From Crocinitomix sp. (lineage in GTDB: Bacteria; Bacteroidota; Bacteroidia; Flavobacteriales_D; Crocinitomicaceae), in NCBI GenBank assembly GCA_013138735.1, contig WTCE01000100.1, positions 87,808-151,807 of the forward strand: DNA of 64,000 bases. The letters are read 5' to 3'. Under the pieces are notes generated by a model. That model ran no database searches and was not told the DNA's origin. It saw only the letters and a program-made list of their open reading frames with translations. Both the position numbers and the translations under genes were made by a program. Numbering within the stretch: the first letter of the stretch is position 1; every line of letters starts with the position of its first letter. Of this stretch, positions 8,638-16,965 are shown in pieces.

Positions 8638-9042
8638 TTAATCCGTAAGAATTTTATCAATAATAATTGGTATTGCTAATGTGCAATTTGAAGGTCTTCT
8701 TGAAAGTCGATATTCAATTTGAATAAGCTTACCATCTTCTTGGTATTCTACTGGCAATTTTAAAGGCTCATAGAAAGTCGTTGTTTCTGTTTCAGCATCT
8801 ACCATCATTTGAATAATAAAACCACAACCATCTGCAGCTTTGTCTCGAATGACACCTCTTGTCATCAAAGCATCACCGTTTTGACTGTTAGTTGGATCAC
8901 TTGTCTCGTCTTCTGTTTGATCGTTTTCGTCTGTTTCCACAGTAGTTGTACCAGTAGTTGTTCCTGTTGTACTTGCAGTCTTACCTGTTCCACAACTCGC
9001 AACTATAAATAGCATACTTGCTAAAATAAAAATGTTCTTCAT
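8638..9042 (-). CDS. Small Thr-rich lipoprotein, unknown function
   Basis: 134 residues. A signal peptide ends in a lipobox (IVASCG, Cys at about 17), so the protein is expected to be lipidated and carried to the outer envelope. A low-complexity Thr/Glu/Asp linker (about 20-55) leads to a compact C-terminal part with two Cys (DGCGFII and PSNCTLAI), which may form a disulfide. No domain is recognised. It starts at the very base after the stop of the T9SS cargo gene upstream (no gap), so the two are co-transcribed, and the strong terminator at 8587-8619 closes the unit. Confidence 0.8.
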   Translation of the reverse strand: MKNIFILASMLFIVASCGTGKTASTTGTTTGTTTVETDENDQTEDETSDPTNSQNGDALMTRGVIRDKAADGCGFIIQMMVDAETETTTFYEPLKLPVEYQEDGKLIQIEYRLSRRPSNCTLAIPIIIDKILTD

Positions 9043-10893
9043 TTACTTTCCGATATAAATTTTCTGACTCAAATTAGTCGTCTCACCGACAAGTGTTACA
9101 ATAAAGATGCCACTTGCTGCTCCAGGAATTTGAATGATTTGTTCAGTTGAACCTGAGTTCAGTGGAGTTTGAAGTAAATGTCTTCCAGAAATATCAACAA
9201 CATTGACAGTTATCGCCTCTTGCGCTAAATCTTTCCAAGTTAATTTTAACTCATTTGCATTTGGCTGATAAGCATTGAAAATTGGAACTGCTTTATAATT
9301 TTCATCTGTTCCAGAAATGTGCCATGATGAGAAAGAGAAAATTCTTGTTTTACGTGATCCGCCAACTCCTAAATATTCTCCAGTAAACCAAAACGTCATG
9401 TCATCTGTAGGATCCATAGACATTTGTGAGTAATCGCCAAAACGTCCTGCTGATGTTTGAGCGCCTTCTCCTTCAACTGCAATTAATTCTGGAACCGTCA
9501 TTTCATTTAAAGGATCATCCCAAAATCTACCTGTATATCTAATTCCAGGATAATCTTCTGATCCAGTATAACAATACGCCATTGCAATATTACCTTGCGC
9601 ATCCATTGATAAGTTTCCTAACCAACGACTAGCGTTTACATCTGGTGAATAAGTTCCTTGTTGGTGGATTGCCCAGTTTCCGTCATCATTATCTCTCAAC
9701 TCATACCAACGTTGTCCAACTCGGTAAGTTCCTACACTTACGTTATGACATAAAACAAGCGTATTATAGCCATCAAATCGTCTGTATTGTGCTCTGTACA
9801 TAAAAATACCTGGAATACCGTCTAAACGTTGATCAGTGTCTTTTTGAGTAATATTTTCTGTCCAACCACCTGATAAATTAGCATTAAACGATCCTGTATT
9901 TATTTCTTGATGCTCTGTTACAGAAGAACTTCCTGGACTGTCCCAATCAATTTCTGCTTTTAAAACTAAGATATGATCGGTTGCAACGCCAGGATATCCG
10001 TTATCTTGTACTGCAAAAAAGTAACAAGGTTCGTCCATGTCTGGCTCCTCAGGTCCTTCAGCATAGGCAGGGGCAATACTGTTGAATAATTGATAGACTG
10101 GAGGGAATGACATTTTAATTACACCCGCAGTTGGATCACCAACCAACATTTTTTCACGTTCAAAAGCTGAACAGTCAGCTGAAGCACTATTCGCACTCAT
10201 GAAATATGCACTCGACCAAACCGAAAATTTCGGATAATCAGGAAATAAGGTATAGTCATATTCATAAGCATAATAAGCTCCTAATGGATCAGAAGTTTCA
10301 GAAACAGCAATTAAAAGTCCTGTTTCAGCTCCTCCTGGAGATCCATAAAATTGGCTAATAAACCAACGTTCTGCAAAACGATCGTACATAACGATTGGAT
10401 CACCTGAACCAGCTCTGTCCCATAAAGTGTTAAGTGAATAGGGTGGTGTTTCTGGATCAGCATCCTTCGTCCAAATTCTGTAAGTACTGTTTACTGCCTG
10501 AACATAATAGTCTGGACCAACAGCTCCTGAGGGATCCGGTGGAAAAGCACCATATTGTCCATCAAAATTTTGAGCTACTCTGAAACCGCCCTCAGTGTTA
10601 GTTCCGTGAAAGTCTTGTAAGGCACCATCTGGTTCCATTACAGTACTCACTTCGCTTAAGTCAGCATGGCGCATTGGATTGATTGGCTTTGCAGCAGCTT
10701 CTAATGATAATGCATAATCATCAACTGGTTCAAGATATTCCATCATTTCACGTAATGGGGGAGTCTTTACAAAAGATTTGCACTGCTCAAAAGTTGTGCT
10801 TGTATTAATTGCGGACTCCGACTCTTCTTGTGCTGTAACAGTAATTGTCGCCAAACAAACTACAGCTGTTATAAGTATTTTCTTCATGGTCAT
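9043..10893 (-). CDS. Secreted protein with type IX sorting domain (type A)
   Basis: 616 residues. A Sec signal peptide (about 1-21, ending VTAQ) is followed by a large domain rich in Trp, Tyr, Gly and Asp (DPSGAVGPDYYVQAVN, MYDRFAERWFISQF, FGDYSQMSMDP). Its repeating aromatic strands suggest a beta-propeller, but no enzyme motif is seen. The last 75 residues (VNVVDISGRHLL through GIFIVTLVGE and KIYIGK) are a T9SS type A C-terminal domain, the signal read by PorU/PorV encoded 10 kb away. It should be exported and anchored to the cell surface or released. First gene of a two-gene unit with the lipoprotein. Met3 is an alternative start. Confidence 0.88.
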   Translation of the reverse strand: MTMKKILITAVVCLATITVTAQEESESAINTSTTFEQCKSFVKTPPLREMMEYLEPVDDYALSLEAAAKPINPMRHADLSEVSTVMEPDGALQDFHGTNTEGGFRVAQNFDGQYGAFPPDPSGAVGPDYYVQAVNSTYRIWTKDADPETPPYSLNTLWDRAGSGDPIVMYDRFAERWFISQFYGSPGGAETGLLIAVSETSDPLGAYYAYEYDYTLFPDYPKFSVWSSAYFMSANSASADCSAFEREKMLVGDPTAGVIKMSFPPVYQLFNSIAPAYAEGPEEPDMDEPCYFFAVQDNGYPGVATDHILVLKAEIDWDSPGSSSVTEHQEINTGSFNANLSGGWTENITQKDTDQRLDGIPGIFMYRAQYRRFDGYNTLVLCHNVSVGTYRVGQRWYELRDNDDGNWAIHQQGTYSPDVNASRWLGNLSMDAQGNIAMAYCYTGSEDYPGIRYTGRFWDDPLNEMTVPELIAVEGEGAQTSAGRFGDYSQMSMDPTDDMTFWFTGEYLGVGGSRKTRIFSFSSWHISGTDENYKAVPIFNAYQPNANELKLTWKDLAQEAITVNVVDISGRHLLQTPLNSGSTEQIIQIPGAASGIFIVTLVGETTNLSQKIYIGK

Positions 10894-11047
10894 ATTTCTA
10901 TTCTTCTAATTTACGAAAAATAGAGGATAAAATCAGTCTTACTTAGCGCAAATATTGTAAGGCTACTAGCAAAGTTTAAAATAATCAAGCACAGGTTATA
11001 AATATTATTCAACGCAATGATTACCTTCGCCTAGTAGAACTGAAAAA

Positions 11048-11818
11048 ATGCCGCTATTTAAAAGAAACGTATTTGGACAATTAGTTTTTGTCAAGAAAAT
11101 TATCATTCGGTTATTTGGGACAATTGCTTATGGTCGTTTTAATTGGGTTCATACCCCTAAAATTGAAGGTGCCGAGTTGTTTCAATACCTGCCTGATAAA
11201 AATGTTTTGATCGTATCAAACCATCAAACTTATTTTGCTGACGTCTCATTTTTCTTTCATGTTATCCATGCTGCAATTACAGGTCGCCCAAATCGGATTA
11301 ATTATCCGGGGTATCTAAAATGTAAAAAACACAATATTTATTATGTGGCGGCCGAGGAAACTATGAAGTCTGGGTTTTTACCAAAAATGTTGGCCTTATC
11401 AGGTGCTGTAACGGTAAATAGAACTTGGCGAGCAAATGGTGAAAATGTCAGGCGAACAGTAGATCGATCTGAGACCGATAATATTGACAAAGCATTAAAT
11501 GATGGCTGGGTAATTACTTTCCCTCAAGGCACAACAAAACCATACTCTCCTGGAAGAAAAGGAACAGCAATGCTTATAAAAAAGCATAAACCCGTTGTTG
11601 TACCCGTTGTGATTGATGGATTCAGAAGAGCATTTGATAAAAAGGGTTTGAAGAACAAAAAAAAGCGGACTGAACTAAAAATGACCGTGAAACCGCCTTT
11701 AGAAATAGACTATTCAAAGACTGTAGAAGAGATTATGGCGCAGGTTATGGAAGCTATTGAGCAAACTCCAGATTTTAACTATTTTGAAAAGATTAAAAAG
11801 CAGCCTATTGTGGAGTAG
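11048..11818 (+). CDS. PlsC-like 1-acyl-glycerol-3-phosphate acyltransferase family protein
   Basis: 256 residues of the PlsC/LPLAT fold, which transfers acyl chains in phospholipid or lipid-A-like synthesis at the inner membrane. Motif I reads NHQTYFAD: five residues separate the His and Asp, where the family rule is four (HX4D). Motif III reads FPQGTTKP, with Gln where Glu is usual. Motif IV is PVVVPVVIDG. The deviations may mark a subfamily with another acceptor. A sequence near the -7 consensus, TACCTTCG (11022-11029), lies just upstream and would give a very short leader. Convergent with the next gene; a shared inverted repeat separates them. Confidence 0.82.
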   Translation: MPLFKRNVFGQLVFVKKIIIRLFGTIAYGRFNWVHTPKIEGAELFQYLPDKNVLIVSNHQTYFADVSFFFHVIHAAITGRPNRINYPGYLKCKKHNIYYVAAEETMKSGFLPKMLALSGAVTVNRTWRANGENVRRTVDRSETDNIDKALNDGWVITFPQGTTKPYSPGRKGTAMLIKKHKPVVVPVVIDGFRRAFDKKGLKNKKKRTELKMTVKPPLEIDYSKTVEEIMAQVMEAIEQTPDFNYFEKIKKQPIVE

Positions 11819-11830
11819 TGTATTGTTTTA

Positions 11831-11876
11831 AGTGTTATGTGTTAAAATTTTTTATTTGAACATAACACATAACACT
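11831..11876. terminator. Perfect 13-bp inverted repeat between convergent genes
   Basis: Arms 11831-11843 (AGTGTTATGTGTT) and 11864-11876 flank an AT-rich loop. The right arm contains two copies of the 7-mer ATAACAC and overlaps the stop codon of the minus-strand gene. Position suggests a two-way terminator, although T-runs lie in the loop and not after the stem. Confidence 0.55.
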
Positions 11877-13578
11877 AAAGCCCCGCCAAGTTAATTGGCT
11901 TTGTTTTCTCATACTTCACCGTATAAATGAGCTCATACTTATTTAATGCACCTGGTTTAATTTTATCTTTCCATGTTACAAAACCATTTATTTCATCTAA
12001 TTTCCCACGGCTGATCGATTCAATTTCGATTTCAATTTCAGGGTTTCGAGATACGGGCACTTGATCTTCTACAATTAGTTCAATTGATGTTCGCGCAAGG
12101 TTTCGTACTTCTATTTGATAAGCGAATGTCTTTACAATTTTATCTCCAATAATTTTTTCCTTGGTTGCATTCTTTATCAATTGTCTTTTTACGGTAATAT
12201 TAGTGGTTTTCCCCAAACTTAAATCCATTGTGTCTTTCATTGTGTTTGGATTGATGTAAGTGGCTCCTAAGTATGATCCATCATGAAAAATGGTGGCTTT
12301 TCCCGGAATCAAATTTAGTTTGTCAAGATCAGTAATCTGAGCAATTAAATAAACGCTTGGATCCAATTTAGGGACGGTATAGTAGAGGTAGTCTGTACTT
12401 AAAGAAGACGTTTTAACCAAAACCATGTTTTTTTGATTATCAGATTTGATAGTGTAGGGGAGGTCTATAGCATATTCAACTGAGACTAATTGTTCTACAG
12501 TTGTCACAAATTGATCTGCAGTTAAGGCCATACCCGACATGTCTTTATCTTCTTCAGCATATTCATCACTTCCGTTGTACAAAGACCCTGGACTTGTTGC
12601 TTCTGTTGCTCTAATTGATTTTTTGGCGTCTCTATTGTATCCTTCGTAGTTTGCTGTGTAATAGTCCAAAAACCATGGGTTTAAGATTGGTTTTGTTTTA
12701 TTGGCGTAAGGGTTATTGGTTGATAAATTTAAGCGAGTATTTTTCCAGTCAATACCTGTGTTTTGATAGACTTGAGCTTTATAGGTTAACTCTATAGTTT
12801 TAGCACTGTTGCTGCTGCGTAAATCGTACAGTGGAATCCAACCTGCGTTTTGTACAAGGTATGTAACCTCTAACCGTCCACTTGCACCTTCACTTGCTGA
12901 TACTGTAACTATGATTTCGTGAATGGGTTCTGGATTTTGTGGGCCAACCAATTGGTTATTGCGGTTGTAGTTGTTTAACTCACCTAGTCTAAAATTCATT
13001 CGATTTTGCTGTTTAGCAAGTAGTGTCTTTTCACGATTTAGTTGGAGTAGGTTCGCGTTAATACGATTCATTTCCTCATGATAAAACTTTAAGGCGTCTT
13101 TCAAAAGTGGAATTGAGTCGTTGACTTTTCCTTCCCCTTTGATCGTTCCATTGTTTTCAATAATACGTTTTTGACTGAGCAGTACATCCATCTTATTTTG
13201 AACTGCAGTTTGCTGGTAGGATAGGTCAAAGAGCGAATCTTGTAAATAGTAGATCTCCTTTTTAATTTTCGGCGGTATTTCATTCGATACCGGGTTTTGT
13301 TTGATTGGTTCAGGATAAATAATAGCGTGTTTCGAGTCTAGAATAACAACATTACCCGTTGCTTTTATTTGTAATGTATTCGCATCAATTTGTGCGCTTA
13401 CGCCACTTATTTTTATTTCTGTTATCCCTTTTTTGACAGTATAATTTCCTTGTCTTTGAATTTGAGCGCCTTGTTGATAAACAACAACACTCTTGATTTT
13501 TGATTTCACTGTAAATTCTTCCGTTGCAAAAGAGTGAATACTGAATAAACAAGTGATAAGTATAAGAATTGATTTCAT
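11875..13578 (-). CDS. DUF4139 / MuiA-family (mucoidy inhibitor A-like) exported protein
   Basis: 567 residues with a signal peptide (about 1-18, ending SFATEE). The N-terminal DUF4140 part (about 22-120: VVVYQQGAQIQRQG, then GISEVSA-like GVSAQIDANTLQI) is followed by a coiled-coil stretch (about 130-215) and the C-terminal DUF4139 beta-rich domain (about 225-560: VTYLVQNAGWIPLYDLR, TGIDWKNTRLNLST). These are the family marks of MuiA-like proteins. The molecular role of the family is not established; a periplasmic or outer-envelope location follows from the signal peptide. A nested palindrome lies directly upstream of the ATG. Confidence 0.88.
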   Translation of the reverse strand: MKSILILITCLFSIHSFATEEFTVKSKIKSVVVYQQGAQIQRQGNYTVKKGITEIKISGVSAQIDANTLQIKATGNVVILDSKHAIIYPEPIKQNPVSNEIPPKIKKEIYYLQDSLFDLSYQQTAVQNKMDVLLSQKRIIENNGTIKGEGKVNDSIPLLKDALKFYHEEMNRINANLLQLNREKTLLAKQQNRMNFRLGELNNYNRNNQLVGPQNPEPIHEIIVTVSASEGASGRLEVTYLVQNAGWIPLYDLRSSNSAKTIELTYKAQVYQNTGIDWKNTRLNLSTNNPYANKTKPILNPWFLDYYTANYEGYNRDAKKSIRATEATSPGSLYNGSDEYAEEDKDMSGMALTADQFVTTVEQLVSVEYAIDLPYTIKSDNQKNMVLVKTSSLSTDYLYYTVPKLDPSVYLIAQITDLDKLNLIPGKATIFHDGSYLGATYINPNTMKDTMDLSLGKTTNITVKRQLIKNATKEKIIGDKIVKTFAYQIEVRNLARTSIELIVEDQVPVSRNPEIEIEIESISRGKLDEINGFVTWKDKIKPGALNKYELIYTVKYEKTKPINLAGL

Positions 13579-13621
13579 GTGAAAGTTTTAATTTTTTTTA
13601 GCCTGTACAGGTAACTTTCAC
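13579..13621. promoter_or_regulatory. Nested inverted repeats directly upstream of the MuiA-like gene
   Basis: GTGAAAGTT (13579-13587) and AACTTTCAC (13613-13621) form a 9-bp perfect inverted repeat that touches the start codon. Inside it is the 10-bp palindrome CCTGTACAGG (13602-13611). Either an operator or a start-codon-occluding hairpin is possible. Confidence 0.45.
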
Positions 13622-13633
13622 ATTGGTTCAAAA

Positions 13634-13666
13634 AAAAAGCCCAGACAATAAATGTCTAGGCTTTTT
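13634..13666 (-). terminator. Rho-independent terminator after gldJ
   Basis: Arms 13634-13647 and 13653-13666 pair over 14 positions with one mismatch. Read on the minus strand the hairpin is followed by a T-run. It lies 18 bases past the gldJ stop. Confidence 0.88.
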
Positions 13667-13683
13667 AGCTAATGTTTTGTTGT

Positions 13684-15711
13684 CTATCTGTATCGACCTA
13701 AGCCTCTTGGGCTTCCCATTCGATCCATAGCACATCTGAAACCAATTGTAGCTGATGATAATTCTTCATCTAAAAATCGTCTGTTCGATCCTACAATCCA
13801 GTAAGCTCTATCTCTCCAAGAACCTCCTTTATACACACGTGCATTGTCAGAGATTAATGTTGTTGGCCAACTTGTTCTGTCGTTTGGTTTAATACCACCA
13901 CCAGTTAAGTTATACTCTTCATGATCGTTTTGATACATTACTAAAGACTGATCTCTAACGCCATTGTTAATTTCTAATCTTCTTTGATCATCTCCAAATT
14001 TGGTTGAAGATTCGAAGTCACCATCTAGTTCATCTCTATAATCAGAGTTTCTATAGTTTCTACGGTCAATGTTTTCTTCCGCAACTACTGTTCTCCATTT
14101 CAATCGACCAGGTGTGTTTACAATGTATTCAGAAATACCTTGTCTTAAGATTGGAATAATTTCTAAAGGATATTCATTTCCAATTCCATCAGATCGGATA
14201 AATCGTGGATCAACTCCGTCAAATAAACCATCAAAAATGTTTGTTTGAATAGTTTCAGAAGCTTCCATATAGAATTCATTATCAGACATTGTAATTGCTT
14301 GATCAATAACTCTGTTTAATTCATCCAATAAAAGTAATTCCATTGAATCCTTTTCTTTGTTTCTAGACAAATAAACTTGTTCAGGTGGGTTGTTATAGTA
14401 ATCAATGTCATTTCTTGATTTAACGTTTGACGACATACCACCGAACATAATAGATGTTGAATCTGTGTTGTCTGGAATATGCTCTTGAGCAGAAATTCTT
14501 TGATATCTCTTACTTTCAAACTCGTGTAAGTACTCTTTAATTCCGTGCGGATCATAAATGATCTGAGTTGTTTTCTCATCAATCACACCATCATTACCTA
14601 ATACTTTTGTTTTGAATACATTTCCTCTAAACGGACGGAACTCATCAAAATCCTCATGCGATAAAGGTCTATAAACATCCATTACCCATTCCGAAACATT
14701 TCCAGCCATATGGTAAAGACCATAATCATTTGGCCAATATGAATCAACAGGAGCAGTAATATCAGCAGCATCATTTAATGCACCAGCAGCACCCATATAA
14801 TCTCCACGTCCTCTTACAAAGTTCGCACGGATATCTCCTTGAAATTCTTTGTCATCTTGACGTACCCAGTGACCTGTCCAAGGATAAGTTCTTCTGTTTT
14901 CAACAACTCCTGGATCTTCAGGGTTTGTCATACTTCCAATTAAACCGTAATATGCAAATTCCCATTCGGCTTCAGTCGGTAAGCGGTAGCGTGGTAAAAG
15001 AATACCATCTTCCATTCTTACAATACGTTGTCCTAGATCTTTACGTTTTCCACTCCAACCTTGCTTAGGATCTAAATCTCTCAAATATTGTTCCTCTTGC
15101 GGGTGATATTGATTAGCTAAATAAGCATCTGTTGTAAACGGCTCACCAGATTGGTCTGGATTTAACGTTAGTACACCCTCACGAATTAGGATAAACTCAT
15201 TTACACGATCAGTTCTCCACTTACAAAAATCATTTGCTTGTGCCCAACTAACACCAACTACAGGGTAGTTTTGGTAAGACGGGTGACGCAAGTAATATTC
15301 TACGTAAGGTTCGTTATAAGCCATTGGAGATCTCCAACAAAGCGTATCCGGTAATGCATTTTTATGAATCATTGGATATTCTTCATAAGTACGCTTAATC
15401 CAATATAAATACTCTAACCAGTTAAAGTTAGTTACCTCAAATTGGTCAATATAGAAAGAAGAAACAGTTACACGTCTTGGAATATTATTCCATTCGTAAG
15501 TTACATCCTGTTCAGTTCTACCCATTGTAAACGTTCCACCTTCAACCAAAATTAAACCTGGACCAGTTTCTTGATCAAAATAAGGCACCTTTTGGAATCC
15601 ACCATTTGCCGGATTATTGTACTCCCAGCCTGTTGTATTCGATCTTTCACGAGCACAAGATAGTGCAGCAGCGCAAGCCAACAGAACTATTAAAAGTTTA
15701 TTCACCTTCAT
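13684..15711 (-). CDS. gldJ: Gliding motility / T9SS lipoprotein GldJ
   Basis: A formylglycine-generating-enzyme-like (FGE-sulfatase) fold outer-membrane lipoprotein, required in flavobacteria for gliding and for T9SS stability. The lipobox ends ALSCAR (Cys 19 from this start). The fold opens with LILVEGGTFTMG and closes with YKGGSWRDRAYW and GFRCAMDR; a long insert lies between (about 380-560), making it longer (675 residues) than the roughly 560 I recall for F. johnsoniae GldJ. The catalytic Cys pair of true FGE is not apparent, as expected. An upstream ATG at 15738 would add 9 residues before the signal peptide. It is the second gene after the PorP/SprF gene (81-bp gap) and next to porU, as in other flavobacteria. 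GldK is the main alternative. Confidence 0.87.
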   Translation of the reverse strand: MKVNKLLIVLLACAAALSCARERSNTTGWEYNNPANGGFQKVPYFDQETGPGLILVEGGTFTMGRTEQDVTYEWNNIPRRVTVSSFYIDQFEVTNFNWLEYLYWIKRTYEEYPMIHKNALPDTLCWRSPMAYNEPYVEYYLRHPSYQNYPVVGVSWAQANDFCKWRTDRVNEFILIREGVLTLNPDQSGEPFTTDAYLANQYHPQEEQYLRDLDPKQGWSGKRKDLGQRIVRMEDGILLPRYRLPTEAEWEFAYYGLIGSMTNPEDPGVVENRRTYPWTGHWVRQDDKEFQGDIRANFVRGRGDYMGAAGALNDAADITAPVDSYWPNDYGLYHMAGNVSEWVMDVYRPLSHEDFDEFRPFRGNVFKTKVLGNDGVIDEKTTQIIYDPHGIKEYLHEFESKRYQRISAQEHIPDNTDSTSIMFGGMSSNVKSRNDIDYYNNPPEQVYLSRNKEKDSMELLLLDELNRVIDQAITMSDNEFYMEASETIQTNIFDGLFDGVDPRFIRSDGIGNEYPLEIIPILRQGISEYIVNTPGRLKWRTVVAEENIDRRNYRNSDYRDELDGDFESSTKFGDDQRRLEINNGVRDQSLVMYQNDHEEYNLTGGGIKPNDRTSWPTTLISDNARVYKGGSWRDRAYWIVGSNRRFLDEELSSATIGFRCAMDRMGSPRGLGRYR

Positions 15712-15792
15712 GTTATATGATTTAATTCGTGTATTCATTTTTTTAATCCTTTATGCTATAACAAAACCCAAAACAATGGTTACAATCTTTTT

Positions 15793-16785
15793 TTAGAAAG
15801 ACGGACATGATATTGTTCTAAAGCGTTTTGGTTTGTCTTTACAACTAAAATTGAAGCCTAATGACAGTTCGTGAGAACCCCCAGAGGCGTTAGTTAATGG
15901 CGATATTGTTATATCATAACTGTATCCAAATCTAAATGACCCGGCGTCAATTCCAATTGATAAAATAAATGCGTCTCTTGCTCTCCACCATGCTCCAGCA
16001 GTAAATGCTCCATATTTAATATAAGTACCTACATTTAATTGCATGAACCCATCTTGATAGGTATAGATAACGTTTGGCGAGATAGAAGTAACATTTGAGT
16101 ACTGCGATCCTTTTCCAAATTCAATGTTTGCTCCAATATGTCCCGTAAAACGCATTGGTAAATTACTTTGCCCATCAGGGTTCAGAATTAAACTTTCTTC
16201 TGGAGTATTTAAATGCTTAGCTGCAAATCCGAAATAGAAGTTTTCTGAATATCCGACAAATCCAGCAGAAAGATCAAAAAACCCTTTGGTTCCCCAATTG
16301 CCACCATCTCCCCAGAAATTACCACGTGGTAAATCTCCCGTTTGATAAATAAAACCTCTTCTAGGATCAATTTGATCACCAAATGTCAATTTACTCCAAT
16401 TTAAAAATTTCTGATTCCATCCAGCCTGTGCTCCAAAAAGCATAGTGAATTTACGAGAAACTTGTAAGTGGTAAGAATAAGCCAAATTAACAGTAGTCCA
16501 GTTTAACGTGTTCTTCCCAGCCATGTCATTGGTTACCATTAATGCTACTCCACCTTGCAAAACATTCACAAATTGATCGTAAGAAACACTATTGGTAACA
16601 AATGCTCCGGAAATAGACGGCCACTGGTTACGGTAGTTTAGATTTAATCTAGGACATCCATGTGTCCCTGCCATAGCCGGATTTAAATAAATCGGGTTAG
16701 CATAAAATTGTGTAAATTCGGGATCCTGCGAAAACGACGTAGCGTTAACGCATATTAAAAGAAACCCAATTATAATTTTTTTCAT
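15793..16785 (-). CDS. PorP/SprF-family type IX secretion membrane protein
   Basis: 330 residues with a signal peptide (ending SFSQDP). The hallmark start of the mature protein, DPEFTQFYANPIYLNPAMAG, followed by strands rich in alternating hydrophobic residues and a Phe-terminated C-end, mark the PorP/SprF outer-membrane beta-barrel family. Members partner with PorE-like and other T9SS components; some serve single large adhesins, as SprF does for SprB. It leads the operon with gldJ and is transcribed away from porU. Several PorP paralogues per genome are common, so whether this is the core PorP cannot be told. Confidence 0.93.
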   Translation of the reverse strand: MKKIIIGFLLICVNATSFSQDPEFTQFYANPIYLNPAMAGTHGCPRLNLNYRNQWPSISGAFVTNSVSYDQFVNVLQGGVALMVTNDMAGKNTLNWTTVNLAYSYHLQVSRKFTMLFGAQAGWNQKFLNWSKLTFGDQIDPRRGFIYQTGDLPRGNFWGDGGNWGTKGFFDLSAGFVGYSENFYFGFAAKHLNTPEESLILNPDGQSNLPMRFTGHIGANIEFGKGSQYSNVTSISPNVIYTYQDGFMQLNVGTYIKYGAFTAGAWWRARDAFILSIGIDAGSFRFGYSYDITISPLTNASGGSHELSLGFNFSCKDKPKRFRTISCPSF

Positions 16786-16965
16786 GTCAAATATGGCTTT
16801 TGTGATCCATAATCACTTCAACTCAGACTTACGATACGACTTCATGCAAATAAAGGTTACATATATCGAAATCTTTCGCAAGATTTGCAATAATAATTAA
16901 TTTAGTTCGTTTTTAAAACAAAATTGGCATCACATTTTAGAAATATAACGCTTGCAACTCTCAAA

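Noticed and set aside
8809..9012. Cys/Thr/Ser-rich reading frame on the plus strand
   Set aside because: It is the shadow of the Thr-rich linker of the lipoprotein gene on the other strand.
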